A stretch of 64,000 bases of DNA from Deinococcus sp. KNUC1210 (GTDB lineage Bacteria > Deinococcota > Deinococci > Deinococcales > Deinococcaceae). The stretch's first letter is position 1. Each line of letters starts with the position of its first letter. Made by a program: the position numbers and the translations under genes. The stretch is taken from NCBI RefSeq assembly GCF_022344005.1, contig NZ_CP092190.1, forward strand, positions 372,001 to 436,000, written 5' to 3'. Below the pieces are notes generated by a model, which was given only the letters and a program-made list of their open reading frames with translations, ran no database searches and was not told the origin of the DNA. Shown piece after piece: positions 10,026 to 20,157 of the stretch.

Positions 10026-10664
10026 TCAGGGCAGAGTCAGCGTTTTTCCCTGGGTGGTCGTCACGCTCACGTGTGGCACGTCAACCGCGTTGATCGTCCT
10101 GACCTCGCACGAACGGATGGTGTCCGGAAGGCGCGGCGCGTCCGGCATGTCGGCGCAGGGGCCTGAATACGGATGACTGTTCAGCGCGTTGGCAAATGCG
10201 GTGGTCTGTATGAGGTGCATGTACGACGTGGCAGCGGCTTCCTGGGCGCGGGTGCGGGCGTTCAGCAGGTTGGGAAGGAGGATGGCGGCCAGCAGAGCTA
10301 TCAGGACGGCGAGGATGACCGTCAGGGCTGCGTGTCCCCCGATCAGGCCCCATTTCACGTTATTTGTCAGTCCGCTGAAGGGCGCTCCAGCCGGGAAGCG
10401 CCGCTGATACGTCAGGAAGTACTGCACGTGCATGACCAGAAAGGCCAGCATCGGCAGAAACACCAGAGCGGGCAGATGCAGCGCCGCTCCTCCCAGCAGC
10501 CCGAGGAGAAAGCTGAGCAGCGTCAGCAGCGCCCAGCCCAGATGCCACCACGGCTGATCGGCATAGGTGAACCCGGAGCCGGGCAGCACGAAATTCAGCA
10601 GAAAGCCGATCAGCAGATTGGGCGGCAGCTTGGCTGGCAGCGCCGTATTCGGTGAGAAAGACAT
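10026..10664 (-). CDS. Membrane protein with internal type IV pilin-like segment
   Basis: The 212-residue protein has about three helices in residues 15-82. A fourth hydrophobic stretch near 108-130 runs into a segment that looks like the N-terminal helix of a Deinococcus type IV pilin (LLAAILLPNLLNARTRAQEA, residues 124-143, then helical TSYMHLIQTTAFANAL). There is no prepilin peptidase site in front of it. Cys170 and Cys186 bound a small C-terminal loop, as in pilin disulfides. The start has a -10 TACGCT (minus strand, 10671-10676) six bases upstream. Function unknown; it may be a fused or retained minor pilin-like domain. Confidence 0.7.
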   Translation of the reverse strand: MSFSPNTALPAKLPPNLLIGFLLNFVLPGSGFTYADQPWWHLGWALLTLLSFLLGLLGGAALHLPALVFLPMLAFLVMHVQYFLTYQRRFPAGAPFSGLTNNVKWGLIGGHAALTVILAVLIALLAAILLPNLLNARTRAQEAAATSYMHLIQTTAFANALNSHPYSGPCADMPDAPRLPDTIRSCEVRTINAVDVPHVSVTTTQGKTLTLP

Positions 10665-10756
10665 GAAGACAGCGTAGCAACAACTGTGCTCTTTCGGCGA
10701 TGAATCTGCCCTGGGGAGAGCCGCACATTCACTTCTGGCCCGCTACACTGGCTGCC

Positions 10757-11812
10757 ATGACCCAATCCAACGTCACTTCCTCCGGGGCCGCCGAGTACGC
10801 CCACGAGCGCGAAATTGCCGAGTCGCTGGCACGTCAGGCCGGAACTGTTCTGCTGCATTACCGCCGCACCGGCTTCGATGTCGATCACAAGACCTCTGCC
10901 GACGACCCGGTCACGGTAGCCGACCGTGAAGCCAGTGAACTGATCGTGGCGGGCCTGCGGGCAGCCTTTCCGGACGATGGCCTGTTGAGCGAGGAAATGC
11001 TCGACAGCCCTGACCGACTTGGCAGGTCACGGGTCTGGATCATCGACCCCATCGACGGGACCAAGGAATATGTGGACGGTACGCCCGACTACTGCGTGTC
11101 CATCGGGCTGGCCGTCGACGGTGAGGCTCGGCTGGGTGTGGTCCTCGCGCCCGAAAAAGATGAGCTGTTCACCGGCATCGTGGGGCAGGGCGTATGGAAG
11201 AACGGACAGCCCGCCGGATTCAGTACCCGCCAGCCGCAGAACAGTGTGCTGGCCGTTTCCGATACCGAGTACAGCCGCGAACTGCATACCTACGCCCTGC
11301 CCACCATGAAACCCAGCGGCAGCATCGCGCTCAAGATGGCCCGGATCGCGGCGGGCGAGGCAGACGCGACCTTCACCATGTCGCCGCGCAGCGAGTGGGA
11401 TATCGCGGCGGGCATGGCCCTGATCGGGGCGGCAGGCGGCGTCACCACCCGGCGCAACGGTCAGCCCATCGTGCTCAACCAGGAGCGGCCCAGCATCGAG
11501 AGGGGCGTGCTGGCGGGTCGCCCCGACGTGCTGGCGTGGCTGGTGCCCGAGCTGCTGCGGCTGAACATGCCCGAGCAGATTCACGGTGTTCAGCCCACCG
11601 ACGACGTATGGACCTTGGCCCCGCAGGAAGCGCAGGCGGGCGCACAGGCGGGCGCGAACCTCCATCTGCGGCAGGCGAGCGGGAAGCTGGTGGCGTGGGC
11701 GCTGGTGCAGCCCGGCGGTGTGCCGCTGCTGGAGCGGCTGGAGGGTGAGAAGGGGCATCAGGACGTGCTGCACAAAGACCTGATCCGTATCTATGGCCCA
11801 CTGAAGCGCTAG
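10757..11812 (+). CDS. cysQ: Inositol monophosphatase-family phosphatase, CysQ-type
   Basis: From the ATG at 10757 the protein is 351 residues. The metal-binding motifs are complete: LLSEE, then WIIDPIDGTKEY, and late SEWDIAAGMALIGAAGG. The order and spacing match 3'(2'),5'-bisphosphate nucleotidase (CysQ), which removes PAP from sulfate assimilation, better than plain inositol phosphatase. An extra C-terminal domain of about 85 residues follows (residues 265-351), which is longer than usual. The start is set by TACACT (10744-10749) seven bases before the ATG. A strong terminator follows. The symbol is a family-level guess. Confidence 0.75.
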   Translation: MTQSNVTSSGAAEYAHEREIAESLARQAGTVLLHYRRTGFDVDHKTSADDPVTVADREASELIVAGLRAAFPDDGLLSEEMLDSPDRLGRSRVWIIDPIDGTKEYVDGTPDYCVSIGLAVDGEARLGVVLAPEKDELFTGIVGQGVWKNGQPAGFSTRQPQNSVLAVSDTEYSRELHTYALPTMKPSGSIALKMARIAAGEADATFTMSPRSEWDIAAGMALIGAAGGVTTRRNGQPIVLNQERPSIERGVLAGRPDVLAWLVPELLRLNMPEQIHGVQPTDDVWTLAPQEAQAGAQAGANLHLRQASGKLVAWALVQPGGVPLLERLEGEKGHQDVLHKDLIRIYGPLKR

Positions 11813-11827
11813 GGCGTACAAACGACG

Positions 11828-11865
11828 AAGCAGGCCCGCGCCGTCATCGGTCGCGGGCCTGCTTT
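11828..11865. terminator. Bidirectional terminator between cysQ-like gene and tRNA-Ser
   Basis: A perfect 13-bp stem (11828-11840 with 11852-11864) encloses an 11-base loop. It is placed to end both the plus-strand phosphatase gene and the minus-strand tRNA. Confidence 0.8.
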
Positions 11866-11872
11866 GACATTG

Positions 11873-11962
<90 letters not shown>

Positions 11963-12100
11963 ACAGGTTTGTACTGCTGCTTCCCCTCTCAGGGCGGTTC
12001 AGGTTAGCGTATGGGGCGCACAGGTGCAACACTTCTCCCCGGTATGCCCGAACCGGGTGTGTGGGAGGCGCTGTTTTGCCCGCCTTGACTAGTTCCTGCC

Positions 12101-12130
12101 TTGACCGCGCTTCCCCGTGCCCGCTACCAT
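12101..12130 (+). promoter_or_regulatory. Promoter of the aspS2 leader transcript
   Basis: TTGACC (12101-12106) and TACCAT (12125-12130) are 18 bases apart. Transcription should start at about 12136-12137, exactly at the ATG of the leader peptide. This is the same leaderless geometry seen at many genes in the window. Confidence 0.7.
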
Positions 12131-12136
12131 ACGGCA

Positions 12137-12196
12137 ATGACCACGGTGTTCAAACTGAACAGAGTCAATTTGAACAATGCCGACGATTCCCGGTAG
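12137..12196 (+). CDS. Asn-rich leader peptide of aspS2 (19 residues)
   Basis: A small reading frame begins six bases after a -10 hexamer and reads MTTVFKLNRVNLNNADDSR before a TAG stop. Four of its 19 codons are Asn (12158, 12167, 12173, 12176), all within seven codons, and two Asp codons follow. A short frame with clustered codons for one amino acid, before a terminator and a gene supplying that amino acid, is the classic layout of a ribosome-mediated attenuator. A 7-bp inverted repeat (12148-12154 with 12169-12175) spans the Asn codons. Expression of the peptide itself is inferred from position and codon content; it has no similarity to judge by. Confidence 0.7.
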   Translation: MTTVFKLNRVNLNNADDSR

Positions 12197-12253
12197 GGGA
12201 CGCCGATGCCGTGTACCGCGCCCCCGCCCCTCACCGGAGCGGGGGTTTCTTCT
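12196..12253 (+). promoter_or_regulatory. Attenuator (antiterminator/terminator) upstream of aspS2
   Basis: An intrinsic terminator is formed by CCCCCGC (12221-12227) and GCGGGGG (12239-12245) followed by TTTCTTCT. Its left arm can instead pair with GGGGACGC (12196-12203): GGGG with 12222-12225 and CGC with 12218-12220, leaving a single A-C mismatch. The first G of that arm is the last base of the leader stop codon. A ribosome held at the Asn codons would leave the arm free, so the antiterminator forms; a ribosome at the stop codon would cover it, so the terminator forms. The structure is seen in sequence; the mechanism is inferred. Confidence 0.7.
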
Positions 12254-12300
12254 AGGTTTTCCACTGTTTCCAGGCCCAGCGGCCACCCCCAAGGAGTCTC

Positions 12301-13638
<1,338 letters not shown>

Positions 13639-13652
13639 GGATATGAACACGA

Positions 13653-13688
13653 ACAACGCCGCGCCCTTTCCACTGGGCGCGGCGTTGT
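13653..13688. terminator. Bidirectional terminator after aspS2
   Basis: A perfect 14-bp stem (13653-13666 with 13675-13688) lies between the converging aspS2 and outer-membrane protein genes. Confidence 0.75.
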
Positions 13689-13697
13689 ACTGAAACT

Positions 13698-14384
13698 CTA
13701 GAAGCGGTAGACGATGCCGATCTTGGCCTTGAAGTTGGTGGTGGGCTGATTGACCAGTGCGTTCAGGTCGTCGTAGCCAGTCTCACCCTGATTGAAGGTG
13801 TCGGTGTTGCCGTTGCCGTCGTTGGTGCTGATGCCGCTGGGGAAGTAGTAGTCCACGCCCAGATCACCCGCGAGGCTCAGGTTGGGGGTCAGGGCGTACT
13901 GGCCGACCACGCCCGCGCCCAGGCCGAACTGGTTGGTGCTATACGTCGTCTTGCCAGCGTTGGAACCCGCCGCGCCGTAGTTGGTGAAGTCCGCGACCGC
14001 GTTGAAGTTGTTGTAGCGTCCGCCGCCGTACAGGTAGGCATCGACGCCCGCGACGGTCGAGGGCAGGGTGTAGGTCAGATCGACGCCCACCGTGGTGCTG
14101 CTGCCCGACTCGGCGGCACCCTGCGACTTCAGCGTGCCCCAGTTGCCGAACAGGGGAACGTTGGCGCTGTCGTTCAGCGAGTCGCTCACATTGGAGTAGT
14201 CGGCGCTGAACCGCACGCCCAGTGGTCCGGAGACGTTGCGAACATGCACCGTCACGCCGCCGCTCAGGCCCATCTCATAGCCGCCGCGCAGGCCGAATTC
14301 GACGTTGCTGAGGTTGGGGGTAAACGTCTGTGCGCCAGCGGAGGCGAGTCCAGCAAACATGGTCAGTGCAATCATCTTCTTCAT
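13698..14384 (-). CDS. Outer-membrane beta-barrel protein
   Basis: From the ATG at 14384 the protein is 228 residues with a signal peptide (MKKMIALTMFAGLASAGAQ). The mature part alternates aromatic and small residues in strands (NVEFGLRGGYEMGLSGGVTV) and ends in KIGIVYRF, a terminal Phe as used for barrel insertion. An upstream in-frame ATG at 14408 would put charged residues ahead of the signal. It sits next to a second small barrel gene on the same strand. Exact role unknown. Confidence 0.75.
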   Translation of the reverse strand: MKKMIALTMFAGLASAGAQTFTPNLSNVEFGLRGGYEMGLSGGVTVHVRNVSGPLGVRFSADYSNVSDSLNDSANVPLFGNWGTLKSQGAAESGSSTTVGVDLTYTLPSTVAGVDAYLYGGGRYNNFNAVADFTNYGAAGSNAGKTTYSTNQFGLGAGVVGQYALTPNLSLAGDLGVDYYFPSGISTNDGNGNTDTFNQGETGYDDLNALVNQPTTNFKAKIGIVYRF

Positions 14385-14479
14385 GATGTCAGCCTGACGC
14401 AACAACATGAGGCGGGTTCTCAGAATATCTCATGGGGCCTTGAACTTCACGACAGAGGCGAGTCAGATTGTGGCACCGA

Positions 14480-14923
14480 TCAGAAGGAATATGTCAGGCC
14501 TGTTCGTACGCGCACGCCGCTGGACACGTTCCATCCGACTTCGCCAAATAATCCGATCTGTGAGTCCACGATGTACGATCCCCCTAAGGTAAAGGTTGGG
14601 CGAAGATTCAGGGTGTGGTGCAGAGCCAGGGCTGCGCCGGGTCCGCCGTACAGCGTGAAGTCGCCGACGGGAACATTCAGCAGGCCGTCCAGTTCGAGGG
14701 CGGAGAACGGTCCCAGATCGCCGAGCAGCCGGGCGTCGATGCCGTAGCCGCCGATCAGCACGGCATTCCGCACACTGAGTGCCAGATTGACGTGAATGGC
14801 TCCCTGTGGCCCGGCCCCGATCCCGACAGAAGTGCCGATAAGTTGCGCCCGCGCCTCAGGCACTCCGAGTAGCCCGAGGCCAATCAAAAAATTCATGAAC
14901 CAGCCGCGCCAGAAACGTTTCAT
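14480..14923 (-). CDS. Small outer-membrane beta-barrel protein
   Basis: This 147-residue protein has a hydrophobic N-terminus (MNFLIGLGLLGVPEARAQ, residues 10-27) that looks like a signal peptide. About eight predicted strands follow, and the protein ends in VRTGLTYSF, a barrel-type terminal Phe. It is paralogous in style to the gene just downstream, with which it may be co-transcribed (95 bases apart). It is short for a barrel, which suggests an eight-stranded OmpA-like or lipid-modifying type. No enzyme residues are evident. Confidence 0.7.
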   Translation of the reverse strand: MKRFWRGWFMNFLIGLGLLGVPEARAQLIGTSVGIGAGPQGAIHVNLALSVRNAVLIGGYGIDARLLGDLGPFSALELDGLLNVPVGDFTLYGGPGAALALHHTLNLRPTFTLGGSYIVDSQIGLFGEVGWNVSSGVRVRTGLTYSF

Positions 14924-15009
14924 AGAGTCAGCTCCAGGGAAGTTACGCCGCGCCTCAGGATCGAGGCGGCAGATGGCGTGTGTGTCAGGTGGAAAGGGCT
15001 GAAGAGGCT

Positions 15010-15046
15010 TCGTAGAAAGCGGCCCCCACCTCAGGGGCAGGGGCCG
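15010..15046 (-). terminator. Terminator after secDF
   Basis: On the minus strand CGGCCCC (15046-15040) pairs with GGGGCCG (15026-15020), followed by CTTTCTAC. It ends the secDF transcript. Confidence 0.65.
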
Positions 15047-15069
15047 AAAGGAAAAATAGATTGAAGGCC

Positions 15070-17358
15070 TCAGCTGCTGGCGGGAGTGGGCTGGCCTTTG
15101 CCCTTGTTCCGGTCGCGCCGTTCTTCCAGCACCACGACCATCGGGGCCACGATATAGATGCTCGAATACGTGCCGATGACGATACCCGCGATCATGGCGA
15201 TCGAGAAATCGCGCAGCACCGGGCCGCCGAAAATCAGCAGTGACAGCAGCGGCAGCATGGTACTGACCGAGGTCATGACGGTCCGGGAGAGCGTCTGGTT
15301 GATGCTGGTGTTCACGATCTCGCGGTAGGTCTGTCCACGCAGCAGTTTCAGGTTTTCGCGGATACGGTCGGACACGATGATGCTGTCGTTGAGCGAGTAG
15401 CCGATCAGCGTCAGGACCGCCGCCACCGTGCTGATGTTGAATTCCAGCCCCAGCAGCGCATACAGGCCCATCACGATGGCGACGTCGTGCAGCACGGCCA
15501 GCACCGAGCCTGCCCCCATGATGATGTCGAAGCGGAAGCCCACGTAGACCAGGATCAGGGCGAGGCCCAGCAGCACCGCCTTGATGGTCTGCGAGGTCAG
15601 TTCCTCGCCCACCGCTGGCCCGACTGTCTCGGTCTGCTGCACCTGTCCACCCGGCAGCGCGGCGACCTTGGCGGCAATCGCCTTGACCTCGGTGTCACCG
15701 ATCTGCGGCACCTTGACGGTGTAGCTGGCTCCGTCCACGCCCGGCGTCACGCTGCGCTGGATCACGGTGCTCTGGGCGTTCACCTTCGCCACGCCTGCCG
15801 AATCGACGGCGTTGCGGACCTGCTCGACGGTGCTGTCGGCGGCGGCCTTGACGGTGATGCTGGTGCCCGACGTAAAGTCCACACCGTAATTCAGACCCTT
15901 GGTAAACAGCAGGCCAGCACCCAGGACCGCCAGCAGCAGACTGGTGGTGGTCACGATGGGCGACAGCTTGATGAAATCGAACTTCGGCACGCCGATGCGG
16001 AAAGGCGCACTGAAATCGCGGCGGCGCGACAGCACCTGAAGCATCCACTTGGCGAACACCAGATTCGAGAAGGCCGAGGCGACCACGCCGATGATCAGCG
16101 TGACGGCGAAGCCCTTGACCGGGCCCGACGCGTAAGCGTACAGCGCGAAGGCCGACAGCAGGTGCGAAGCGTTCACGTCGAGAATGGTGGTGGTCGAGTG
16201 GGTGTAGCCCGCCTGAATGCTGTTCTTGATGCCCTTGCCGTGCGCGAGTTCTTCCTTGATGCGCTCGAACGAGATCACGTTGCCGTCGATGGCCGCACCG
16301 ATGGTGAGCACCAGTCCGGCGATGCCCGGCAGGGTCAGCGTGGCTCCCAGGCCGCCCAGCATGCCCAGAATGATGACGCTGGAGAACAGCAGGCCGAGTG
16401 CGCCGACCAGTCCGAACCACAGGCCGTAGTAGAAGAACAGCATGGCGAACACCAGTGCGATGCCCACGGCAGCGGCAATCGCGCCGCTTCTGATGGCGTC
16501 TGCGCCCAGGCTCGGCCCGATGGCGCGTTCCTCGTCGATCTTGATCTTGATGGGCAGGCTGCCGGATTTGAGCACCAGCGCAAGCTGGCTGGCCTGATCC
16601 TGCGAGAAGCTGCCGGAAATCTGGAAGTTGTTGTACAGCGCCGACTGAATGGTCGCGACGCTCTTGATCTGGCCGTCGAGCACGATTGCCATCAGGCGGC
16701 CCACGTTCTTGCCGGTGAAATCACCGAAGCTGGTCGCGCCCTTGCTGTTGGTCGTGACCTGTACCAGCCAGCGTCCACTGGTCGGGTCGGTGCCCGCACT
16801 GGCGTTCGCCACGATTTCGCCGGTGGCCTGCGTCGGCCCCAGGTTGGCGAGGGTATACCCGCTGGAATCGGGGTTGGCGGTCGCCACCTTCGGATCGGGC
16901 GTCACGTTCTGATTCACGATCCTGAATTCCAGCTTAGCCTGCTGCTGAATGATCTTGCGGGCGCTGTCCTGCTGAGCGGGCGTGGCGCCGGGGATCTCGA
17001 CCACCACGCGCTTGCCGCCCGCCACCGTCACGGTGGGTTCGGTCACGCCCAGCGAGTTGATGCGGTTCTCGATGATGGTCTTGACCTGATTGAGCTGATC
17101 TTTGGTGGCGACGCCGCTTTCCGGTGACAGCGCGATCCGCAGACCGCCGCGCAGGTCGAGGCCCAGCGTCACGAACTGGTAGTCGTTGCTGTTGAGCGTC
17201 CAGAGGTTCTGCTTGTGCTCCCAGGGCCGCCAGACGAAGAGCAGCGAGAGCAGCAGCACGGCGAGCAGGGCGAAGGTGGTGGTCGGACTGATCTTGGTCG
17301 GCGGGGCCTTGCGCTTGGGCGTGGGCCTCCGCTTCTGGTTTGGGTTCATCAGGGACAT
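15070..17358 (-). CDS. secDF: Protein translocase SecDF (fused SecD-SecF)
   Basis: This is a single 762-residue chain in which SecD (to about residue 450) and SecF are fused, as in Deinococcus and Bacillus. TM1 is near residues 28-43. The SecD signature LGLDLRGGLRIAL and the large periplasmic domain follow, then TM2-6 with the block ending in SFERIKEELA. SecF starts around residue 465 with its own TM1 (LLLAVLGAGLLFTKGLNYGVDFTSG) and a C-terminal bundle with LIGYSLNDSIIVSDRIREN. SecDF uses the proton gradient to pull proteins through SecYEG. GGAG lies before the ATG. A terminator is downstream. Confidence 0.95.
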   Translation of the reverse strand: MSLMNPNQKRRPTPKRKAPPTKISPTTTFALLAVLLLSLLFVWRPWEHKQNLWTLNSNDYQFVTLGLDLRGGLRIALSPESGVATKDQLNQVKTIIENRINSLGVTEPTVTVAGGKRVVVEIPGATPAQQDSARKIIQQQAKLEFRIVNQNVTPDPKVATANPDSSGYTLANLGPTQATGEIVANASAGTDPTSGRWLVQVTTNSKGATSFGDFTGKNVGRLMAIVLDGQIKSVATIQSALYNNFQISGSFSQDQASQLALVLKSGSLPIKIKIDEERAIGPSLGADAIRSGAIAAAVGIALVFAMLFFYYGLWFGLVGALGLLFSSVIILGMLGGLGATLTLPGIAGLVLTIGAAIDGNVISFERIKEELAHGKGIKNSIQAGYTHSTTTILDVNASHLLSAFALYAYASGPVKGFAVTLIIGVVASAFSNLVFAKWMLQVLSRRRDFSAPFRIGVPKFDFIKLSPIVTTTSLLLAVLGAGLLFTKGLNYGVDFTSGTSITVKAAADSTVEQVRNAVDSAGVAKVNAQSTVIQRSVTPGVDGASYTVKVPQIGDTEVKAIAAKVAALPGGQVQQTETVGPAVGEELTSQTIKAVLLGLALILVYVGFRFDIIMGAGSVLAVLHDVAIVMGLYALLGLEFNISTVAAVLTLIGYSLNDSIIVSDRIRENLKLLRGQTYREIVNTSINQTLSRTVMTSVSTMLPLLSLLIFGGPVLRDFSIAMIAGIVIGTYSSIYIVAPMVVVLEERRDRNKGKGQPTPASS

Positions 17359-17486
17359 GAAAACTCCGGGAAAACACGGTAAGTCGAGGAGCAGGTGATG
17401 GCACGCAGGAGCAGAGATTTGTCTGGGCCTGCGTGCGGCTGTCGAGGTTCAGGCGACCTAGGTGCAGTCGGCAGCGCCTGGGTGCT

Positions 17487-17867
17487 TCAGCCACCGTCCA
17501 GATTCATCCGGCCCAGAACGGTCAGGTCGAGCGGTCGCGTGGTCGGGGTGGGCACCGCCACGCGCTCTGCCACGCGGTAACGCGGGACCGCAAGGGGCAG
17601 AGCGGCCTCGTTCTCGCCGCCCACCCCCGCGAAGCTGACCGGAGCGGGCGAGACTGGCCGAAGTTCCGGCAGAGCGGGGCTGGTCTGACTGGCCAGCGGC
17701 AGCCGCGAATGAGCCTGCTCGCTGAGGTGCCAGCCGATCAGGCCGATCAGCGATACCAGCAGTGAGGCCAGCGCCCGCGTCAGATAGGTCTTCCAGCCCA
17801 AGGCGCTCCAGACCGCTGCGGGGGCAGGCGGCTCGGAGCGGGGGGAAGGATCAGGAAGCTGGGTCAT
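17487..17867 (-). CDS. Single-pass membrane protein, unknown
   Basis: The ATG at 17867 gives 126 residues (MTQLPDPSPRSEPPAPA...). One transmembrane helix lies around residues 30-48 (ALASLLVSLIGLIGWHL) after a proline-rich cytoplasmic tail, with a proline- and alanine-rich extracytoplasmic part. An upstream in-frame start at 17900 is possible. It lies 128 bases before secDF on the same strand and may share its transcript. Nothing identifies its function. Confidence 0.55.
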   Translation of the reverse strand: MTQLPDPSPRSEPPAPAAVWSALGWKTYLTRALASLLVSLIGLIGWHLSEQAHSRLPLASQTSPALPELRPVSPAPVSFAGVGGENEAALPLAVPRYRVAERVAVPTPTTRPLDLTVLGRMNLDGG

Positions 17868-18010
17868 AGCAGGCAGGGTCGGGCAGGCGGGTGAGAACAC
17901 TCCACGCTAGCAGAAAGCGGATGAGCAGAACAGCGCCCGGGACCGTCGGGGGGGTTGGGGGAGACGTGCTTGCCAGCTCTCCACCTCGTCCCGGCTCCAT
18001 AATGGCTGAG

Positions 18011-18823
18011 ATGCTTATACAGGAATCCATCACGTCGCTGCAGAACGCCCAGGTCAAACGGCTGGTGCGGCTCAGAACCCGGCGAGAGCGGCAGGCCGAA
18101 GGTCTGTGGCTGATCGAAGGCGCCAGAGAACTGGGGCGGGCGCTGGCGTCGGGTCTGGTGTTCCAGACGCTCTACCACTGCCCCGAACTCTTCAGCGACG
18201 AGGCGCGGGAACTGATGCCCACGCTGGAAGCGCTGCCGCTCGCTGCCGTCCGCTGCACCCGCGAGGTCTTCGAGAAGGTGAGCCACCGCGAGAATCCGGA
18301 TGGGCTACTGGCCCTGACCCCGCCGCCCAGCCCCGCGCTGCCGCTGCCCACCGAGCACACGCTGCTGCTGGTGCTGATGGGACTGGAGAAGCCCGGCAAT
18401 CTGGGTGCGCTGCTGCGAACCGCCGACGGTGTGGGCGTGGACGCGGTGCTGGTGGTGGGCGAGGGCACCGATCTGGGCAATCCCGGCGTGATCCGGGCGA
18501 GTCAGGGCAGCCTGTTCACCCAGCCGGTGATCGCGCTCGACGAAGAGCAGGCACTGACCTGGCTGCGTGCCCACGCCTTCACGCTCGTGGCCTGTACCCC
18601 CGAAGCCGCCCTGCCGTACTGGGACGCCCCACTCACCGGGCGGGTGGCGCTCTGTCTGGGCAGCGAGCACGACGGTCTGCCCGCCGCGTGGCGCGACGCT
18701 GCCGATCTGGGCGTCGCCATTCCGATGCGGGGACAGGCCGACAGCCTGAACGTCTCGGTGGCGGGCGCACTGGTGCTGTACGAGGCGCGGCGGCAGCGTG
18801 CCAGCGAGAGGGGGCGGCCATGA
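18011..18823 (+). CDS. SpoU/TrmH-family RNA 2'-O-methyltransferase
   Basis: All three SPOUT motifs are present: [28 protein letters not shown] and [17 protein letters not shown], which make the knotted SAM site. The N-terminal SpoU substrate-binding domain ([19 protein letters not shown]) fits rRNA methyltransferases of the RsmB-less TrmH/RlmB group. Start: CATAAT (17998-18003) stands seven bases before the ATG at 18011 and itself contains another ATG at 18002, so 18011 (270 residues) is favoured by the leaderless rule; 18002 adds three residues. Its stop overlaps the next gene by ATGA. The exact RNA target is unknown. Confidence 0.85.
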   Translation: MLIQESITSLQNAQVKRLVRLRTRRERQAEGLWLIEGARELGRALASGLVFQTLYHCPELFSDEARELMPTLEALPLAAVRCTREVFEKVSHRENPDGLLALTPPPSPALPLPTEHTLLLVLMGLEKPGNLGALLRTADGVGVDAVLVVGEGTDLGNPGVIRASQGSLFTQPVIALDEEQALTWLRAHAFTLVACTPEAALPYWDAPLTGRVALCLGSEHDGLPAAWRDAADLGVAIPMRGQADSLNVSVAGALVLYEARRQRASERGRP

Positions 18824-20038
18824 ACGATCCTGTGCGCGACTGGCTGCGGCAACTGCTGGCAGCTGAACTGGGCCACCGTCAGGGCGACCAGATGCTTCAG
18901 GCAGCCATCGTCGGACGGGGCTGGCCCGCCATGCAGCCGTTTGGCCCCCGCGAGGTGGTGGCGGTGCTTCAGGACATGTACGCCGCGCTGCGCCCGCGAC
19001 TGGGCGAGGCCCGCGCCGACAAGTGGGTGGAAAGTGCGACCCAGGCGTTTGCAGAGTTTATGCAGTCTGGCACGGCCCCGGCGGCCACCCCGAGAGCAGC
19101 ACGCCAGAGCTGGTCAAACCGGCCGTGCCCTGGGGCCGACGCGCCCACGACCTGCCGCTGCTGCTGGCACGGGTGCACTTCGAAACGGCGCAGCGCTCAC
19201 TGGACGCCGTCCGGGTCACGCCCGAGCTGAGTGGGCTGGAGCGGGCCGCAGAGTGGGACATTCAGGCGGCCCAGGCCGAGCTGCGCCGCTGGGAGGCCGA
19301 GGACCGCCTGAGCAGCCTACGTGCCGAGCATGCCCGCGCCGAGATGGCCGAGCAGGTTCGCAGCGCCCGCGCCCAGGAACAGCTGCTCGATCTGACGGTG
19401 CGCGAACTCGAAGACGATCTGAAGAATGTGCGGGCACCGCTGCTGGGCGACGTGCCGGGCGGCTCGGTGCACCCCTTCGGATGCAGCTTTCCCACAACCG
19501 CCTGATGCTGACACAGACGCGTTCCTTTCTGGAGGTTTTCGCTCCGTTGGCCGACGAACACGGAGCAGACGCCGCGCCCGAGATTCCGGCCTTCGATCTG
19601 TCGACTCGCCTGAGGGCCGTCGATGTGCAGCGTCATCCCAATGTGCTGCGCGCAAGGCACGCCCTGAATTACGCCGAGTGGCAGGCGGGCGCGCAGGGTC
19701 AGGCCGATCCGCGTGTGCAGGAGGCCCAGGCGGGTCTGGCACGTGCCGAGGCCGAGGCGCAGCAGGTCGTGCAGGACACGCTGAATACGGCGCGGCAACA
19801 TTACGAGCAATTTCGTCAGATTCAGGGCCGTTTCACCGATCTGGAACGGCGGCTGGGGCAGCTTCGGCAGTTCGCTGCCGACCCGCTGACGTATGCACGC
19901 GCCAACTTCGAGGCGCAACAGGTGCGCGGCGCCCTGAGGCTGCACAGTCACCGCCTGATCGAAGCGCTGGGCCTGCTGGACGCCCTGGGCAGTGGCGACC
20001 CAGGCACTCCCGACGTGCTTCCCGCAGAGCTGCTCTAG
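18820..20038 (+). pseudogene. Coiled-coil protein gene interrupted by two frameshifts
   Basis: A single protein of about 405 residues is spread over three frames. Part 1 (18820 to about 19090) begins [18 protein letters not shown] by ATGA overlap with the methyltransferase gene. Part 2 (about 19090-19475) has DLPLLLARVHFETAQRSL. Part 3 (about 19475-20038) has ARHALNYAEWQAGAQGQ and ends DVLPAELL. The switches fall at CCCC runs (19088-19091 and 19473-19476). Each part is rich in helical heptads and resembles TolC-like or other coiled-coil periplasmic proteins, but there is no signal peptide. The gene may be intact in the organism if the runs are sequencing errors. Function unknown. Confidence 0.65.
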
Positions 20039-20128
20039 CCAGTTGTGCGGAAGTTTTCAGGCACTGGCTCCGGCTGTATATAGACAAGCTCTAGACGAGC
20101 TTCCTGTCGCCTTCATCACAAATCCCGT

Positions 20129-20134
20129 TATGCT
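20129..20134 (+). promoter_or_regulatory. Putative -10 of the glgC leader transcript
   Basis: TATGCT would place the start of RNA near 20141, giving glgC a 5' leader of roughly 175 bases, long for this genome segment. The -35 is not clear. Confidence 0.4.
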
Positions 20135-20157
20135 GTGCGTACCACAAGCGGGAAGTA

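Noticed and set aside
15487..17127. A 546-codon open frame on the plus strand opposite secDF
   Set aside because: It is antisense to a clear SecDF gene, is rich in His, Gln, Asp and Arg as expected for a shadow frame in GC-rich DNA, and has no start signal.
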